A stretch of 64,000 nucleotides of DNA, from assembly GCF_008704425.1 (NCBI RefSeq), contig NZ_CP023696.1, forward strand, positions 6,302,501 through 6,366,500, written 5' to 3'. The translations under genes and the position numbers were made by a program. The DNA comes from Streptomyces fradiae ATCC 10745 = DSM 40063. GTDB taxonomy: Bacteria > Actinomycetota > Actinomycetes > Streptomycetales > Streptomycetaceae. The notes below the pieces were generated by a model. The model had not been told where the DNA came from and did no database searches. It was given only the letters and a program-made list of their open reading frames with translations. Positions 61,570 to 64,000 of this stretch are shown here, piece after piece; positions within the stretch are counted from its first letter, which is position 1, and every line of letters starts with the position of its first letter.

Positions 61570-62684
61570 GCGAAACGACGACCACGTCCGCGACGGACGA
61601 CGAGACCCTGCTGGCCCGCGCCCGCGCAGCGCTGTGGCAAGCCGTGAGCGCCGGGGACGAGCCCGCCGCCACGCGGGCGGTGTTCGCCGCCCTCGACGAC
61701 GGCGCCGCCACCGAGCACGTCCTGCTGGAGGTCATCGCCGCCGTGCAGAACAGGGTCGGCGAGGAGTGGGCGGCGGGGCGCCTCACCGTGGCCCGGGAGC
61801 ACGCCGCCACCGCCATCCACGAGCGGGTCATCGCCGCCATGGCCCACCACGCGCCGGCGCCGCCGCCCGGCTCCGCGGGGGCGGTGACCGTGGCGTGCGT
61901 GGACGGCGAGTGGCACGCCCTGCCCGCACGGCTGCTGGCCGAGGTGCTGCGCCACCGCGGCCACCGGGTCGACTTCCTCGGCGCCCACGTGCCCACCCCG
62001 CACCTCATCGCCCACCTGCACCAGACCGCCCCCGCGGTGCTGGCGCTGTCCTCCTCCCTCCCCACGCGCCTCCCGGCCGCCCACACGGCGATCACCGCGG
62101 TGCAGGCCATCGGCATCCCCGTCCTCGTGGGCGGGGCCGCGTTCGGCGCCGACGGCCGCCACGCCCGGCTGCTGGGCGCCGACGCCTGGGCCCCGGACGC
62201 CCGCGCCGCGGCGGACGTCCTCGGCCGCGGCCTGCCGCGCCCCTCGCCCGGCGCCGCCCGGCTGACCGTGGACGACCTGCCGCACCTGGGCGACCAGGAG
62301 TACACCCTGGTGATGCGGGACAGACGGGGACTGGTGAGGGACACACTGACGGCCCTGGAGGAGCGGCTCCCGGCGATGCGCGCCTACACCGGCGCCCAGC
62401 GGGAGCGCACCGCCGAGGACATCGCCCACATCGTCGACTTCCTCGCCGCCGCCCTCTACACCGACGACGACCGGCTGTTCACCGACTTCCTGCTGTGGAC
62501 CGGCGACGTCCTGGAGGCGCGGCGCGTCCCCGCCCGCTACCTCGACCCCGCCCTCGCCGCCATGACCGAGCACCTGAAAGACTTCCCCCGCACCCTGGCC
62601 CTCCTCGCGCGGGGCCGCGCCGCGCTGCGCGCGCGTGATACTCGTCCCCCCGTCCCCGGCCCCGCCTCTCACCATGAACGCTGA
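61566..62684 (+). CDS. Cobalamin-binding (CarH-type sensor) protein without DNA-binding domain
   Basis: 372 residues from ATG 61566 (ATGA overlap). A four-helix B12-binding_2-like domain (about 10-95) carries W68-x9-E78-H79, the signature of AdoCbl photoreceptors of the CarH/LitR type. The Rossmann cobalamin domain (105-225) has E115-x-H117, with H117 as likely lower ligand; the following Gly of ExHxxG is Pro120. A C-terminal helical domain (about 240-350) resembles RsbR-type sensor regions. No MerR DNA-binding domain is present, so output must pass through protein partners, most simply the phosphatase or STAS protein of the same operon. Confidence 0.88.
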   Translation: MSETTTTSATDDETLLARARAALWQAVSAGDEPAATRAVFAALDDGAATEHVLLEVIAAVQNRVGEEWAAGRLTVAREHAATAIHERVIAAMAHHAPAPPPGSAGAVTVACVDGEWHALPARLLAEVLRHRGHRVDFLGAHVPTPHLIAHLHQTAPAVLALSSSLPTRLPAAHTAITAVQAIGIPVLVGGAAFGADGRHARLLGADAWAPDARAAADVLGRGLPRPSPGAARLTVDDLPHLGDQEYTLVMRDRRGLVRDTLTALEERLPAMRAYTGAQRERTAEDIAHIVDFLAAALYTDDDRLFTDFLLWTGDVLEARRVPARYLDPALAAMTEHLKDFPRTLALLARGRAALRARDTRPPVPGPASHHER

Positions 62685-63087
62685 CCGATACGACTACCTC
62701 GACCTGGTGACGACCGTGGACGGTTCCGGCGTCGCCCGCATCCGCCTCGGCGGCGAGCTCGACTGGGAGACCGCCGACGACCTCACCGCGGCCGCGCGGT
62801 CCTGCCTGACCGCCGACCCGCCGCCCCGGCGGCTCCGCCTGGACTGCGCCGGGCTCACGCTCTGCGACTCGCTGGGCCTCGCGGCTCTGCTCATGATCCA
62901 CCGGAAGGCCGGCGAGACCGGGACGCCGCTGCACCTGGACAACCGGCCGCCGCTGCTCGACCGCCTCCTGGAGCTGACCGGCACGGCGTACCTCTTCGCG
63001 ACCGCGGAGGAGGCGGGCGGCCGGATGGCCGCGGCCGAGCAGGCCGCCGCCACGCGCCCCGCGCCGCCCCCGCCCCCGTCCTCGTAG
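62674..63087 (+). CDS. STAS-domain anti-sigma factor antagonist
   Basis: 137 residues from ATG 62674, overlapping the B12 gene by 11 bp. STAS fold with IRLGGELDWETADDL and the regulatory site D65-S66-x-G68 in LTLCDSLGLAALL; S66 should be phosphorylated by an RsbW-like kinase and dephosphorylated by the PP2C phosphatase. The tail is Ala/Pro-rich (RPAPPPPPSS). Confidence 0.9.
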   Translation: MNADRYDYLDLVTTVDGSGVARIRLGGELDWETADDLTAAARSCLTADPPPRRLRLDCAGLTLCDSLGLAALLMIHRKAGETGTPLHLDNRPPLLDRLLELTGTAYLFATAEEAGGRMAAAEQAAATRPAPPPPPSS

Positions 63088-63459
63088 CAGCGGGGCCACC
63101 GCCCGCCGCACGTACGGGCCCCCGCCCGCCGCCGGGCAGGCTCCGGACGCCCGGCGCGCCCCCGCCCGGGTACCGAGGGCGCCGGAAGCCCGACGTCCGG
63201 GCCACCGGACGTCCCCGACGGCCGGACGCGCGAGGTCGCCGACCGGGCGGTGGACGCCCCGAGGGCCGGGTCGTACGGGCCCACAGGTCGACTCACCGGC
63301 GGCGCGAGGGGAGAATACGGGCAGGGCGACGCGGCCCCGGGAGCCACGCGGCAGCGGGGCGGCGGCGATCCGGACCACGCCGCCCGGCGCCGGGTCACCG
63401 GGGACGTGAAGGAGCCCCACCACGGGTCATGACCGGCACCGGAGCACCGCGGGAGGAAC
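63088..63459. promoter_or_regulatory. Intergenic region between STAS and ATP-binding genes
   Basis: 372 bp, no gene seen. GAGAATAC at about 63310 may be a -10 element; GGGAGGA before 63460 is the ribosome-binding site. The gap suggests that the kinase gene may have its own promoter. Confidence 0.4.
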
Positions 63460-64000
63460 ATGACGGCCGCCGAGCACCCCGCCGCACACCCGGCGGGGCA
63501 GCCCCCCGCCCGCGCCACCGGAGGCGGACCGCGTCCCACCGGGGGCGGGCCGCCCGCCGCCGCCCCCGTGCCGGAGCGGCCCCCCGCCCACTCCGCCGCG
63601 GACGCACGGCACCCCACCACCGACGGGCGGCAGCCGCCCCCGGAAGGTGCACCCGCCGAGGCGCGGCCGCCCACCGCCGCCGGGCCGCCCACCACCCCCG
63701 AAGCGCGGCCCCCGACCGCCGCCGGGCCGTCCACCAGTGCCTACGCGGGGCCGCCCACCGCCGCCGGGCCGTCCACCAGTGCCTACGCGGGGCCGCCCAC
63801 CGCCGCCGGGCCGCCCACCACCCCCGAAGCGCGGCCGCCCACCGCCGCCCGGCCACCCGGCGACCCCGCCGACGGCCGGCACCGCGCCGTCGCCGCCGCG
63901 CGGGCCCGTGTGCGCGACCTCCTGCGCACCCGCGCGGCGGGCCCGGTACCGCCGCGGGTCGAGGACGACGTCCTCCTCGTCGTCACCGAGCTGGTCACCA
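63460..64000 (+). CDS. RsbW-like ATP-binding anti-sigma/kinase protein (3' partial)
   Basis: Open from ATG 63460 (GGGAGGA upstream) to the window end. The first 135 or so residues are a Pro/Ala/Gly-rich region containing 14-residue repeats. The following part, AVAAARARVRDLLRTRAAG then VEDDVLLVVTELVT, is the start of an HATPase_c (RsbW/SpoIIAB-like) domain, with the ELVTN-type ATP-binding helix cut by the window edge. It should be the kinase partner of the STAS protein upstream, or an orphan anti-sigma kinase. Confidence 0.82.
   Translation, partial: MTAAEHPAAHPAGQPPARATGGGPRPTGGGPPAAAPVPERPPAHSAADARHPTTDGRQPPPEGAPAEARPPTAAGPPTTPEARPPTAAGPSTSAYAGPPTAAGPSTSAYAGPPTAAGPPTTPEARPPTAARPPGDPADGRHRAVAAARARVRDLLRTRAAGPVPPRVEDDVLLVVTELVT
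63664..63852. repeat. 42-nt coding tandem repeat in the kinase gene
   Basis: Four units of 14 residues (PPTAAGPPTTPEAR, twice PPTAAGPSTSAYAG, then PPTAAGPPTTPEAR) and a partial fifth. Frame maintained; the order A-B-B-A suggests repeated unequal exchange. Confidence 0.85.

Overview
The window looks like a chromosomal segment of a Streptomyces or a close relative. G+C is very high with strong third-position bias, starts are often GTG, and the gene content is typical: XRE-DUF397 pair, DUF6777 and DUF6480 proteins, class F sortase, SpoIIE-type phosphatases, a tendamistat-type amylase inhibitor. Two genes carry rare TTA (bldA-type) codons. No rRNA, tRNA, CRISPR array or insertion sequence was recognised.

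Layout. 0-3.6 kb: end of an iron-siderophore ABC importer operon (ATPase, lipoprotein, fused FhuB-like permease). 3.8-10.2 kb: DUF1254 protein A, HAD hydrolase, DUF1254 protein B, GAP-type exporter, SulP anion transporter. 10.4-11.3 kb: DUF6480 peptide and TspO. 11.4-16.6 kb: a starch locus with a large secreted amylase, a decayed second amylase and a secreted amylase inhibitor. 16.7-20.5 kb: XRE-DUF397 pair and a GmrSD-type (DUF262/DUF1524) protein with an alkyltransferase-like insert. 20.6-25.2 kb: membrane protein, tiny Pro-rich ORF with a PIMT-like methyltransferase, LuxR regulator with an internal minisatellite. 25.6-28.5 kb: secreted polyester hydrolase (cutinase/PETase type), then a decayed duplicate of the 3.8-7.9 kb locus with an intact third DUF1254 gene. 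28.9-34.6 kb: panD, a Pro-rich peptide, an Rpf/LysM/M23 muralytic enzyme, a FhuF-like protein, an unusual SDR and a 56-aa peptide. 35-38.5 kb: lipase maturation factor-like, DUF1990 and DUF6777 proteins. 38.7-46.5 kb: SpoIIE phosphatase, Fpg/Nei glycosylase and a LytTR response regulator / symporter / histidine kinase operon. 46.4-49.3 kb: YbdK-type ligase, hypothetical protein, ECF sigma factor. 49.5-56 kb: cell-envelope genes (CapA, polysaccharide deacetylase, class F sortase, two surface proteins sharing a C-terminal GGLGGS signal, DUF4239, Pro-rich anchored protein). 56.5-59.5 kb: SAM methyltransferase coupled to a PAS-GGDEF-EAL enzyme. 59.9-64 kb: a partner-switching operon.

How genes may work together. 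The most striking unit is the last one. A PP2C phosphatase, a cobalamin-binding protein with the CarH-type W-x9-EH signature but no DNA-binding domain, and a STAS anti-sigma antagonist overlap or nearly overlap, and an RsbW-like kinase follows and runs off the window. This suggests a B12/light-gated partner switch controlling a sigma factor. The amylase, its decayed paralogue and the inhibitor form a second coherent locus with CTTGCAG direct repeats. The sortase and its two GGLGGS neighbours suggest a non-LPXTG sorting signal. All functional statements rest on reading motifs by eye; no database search was run.
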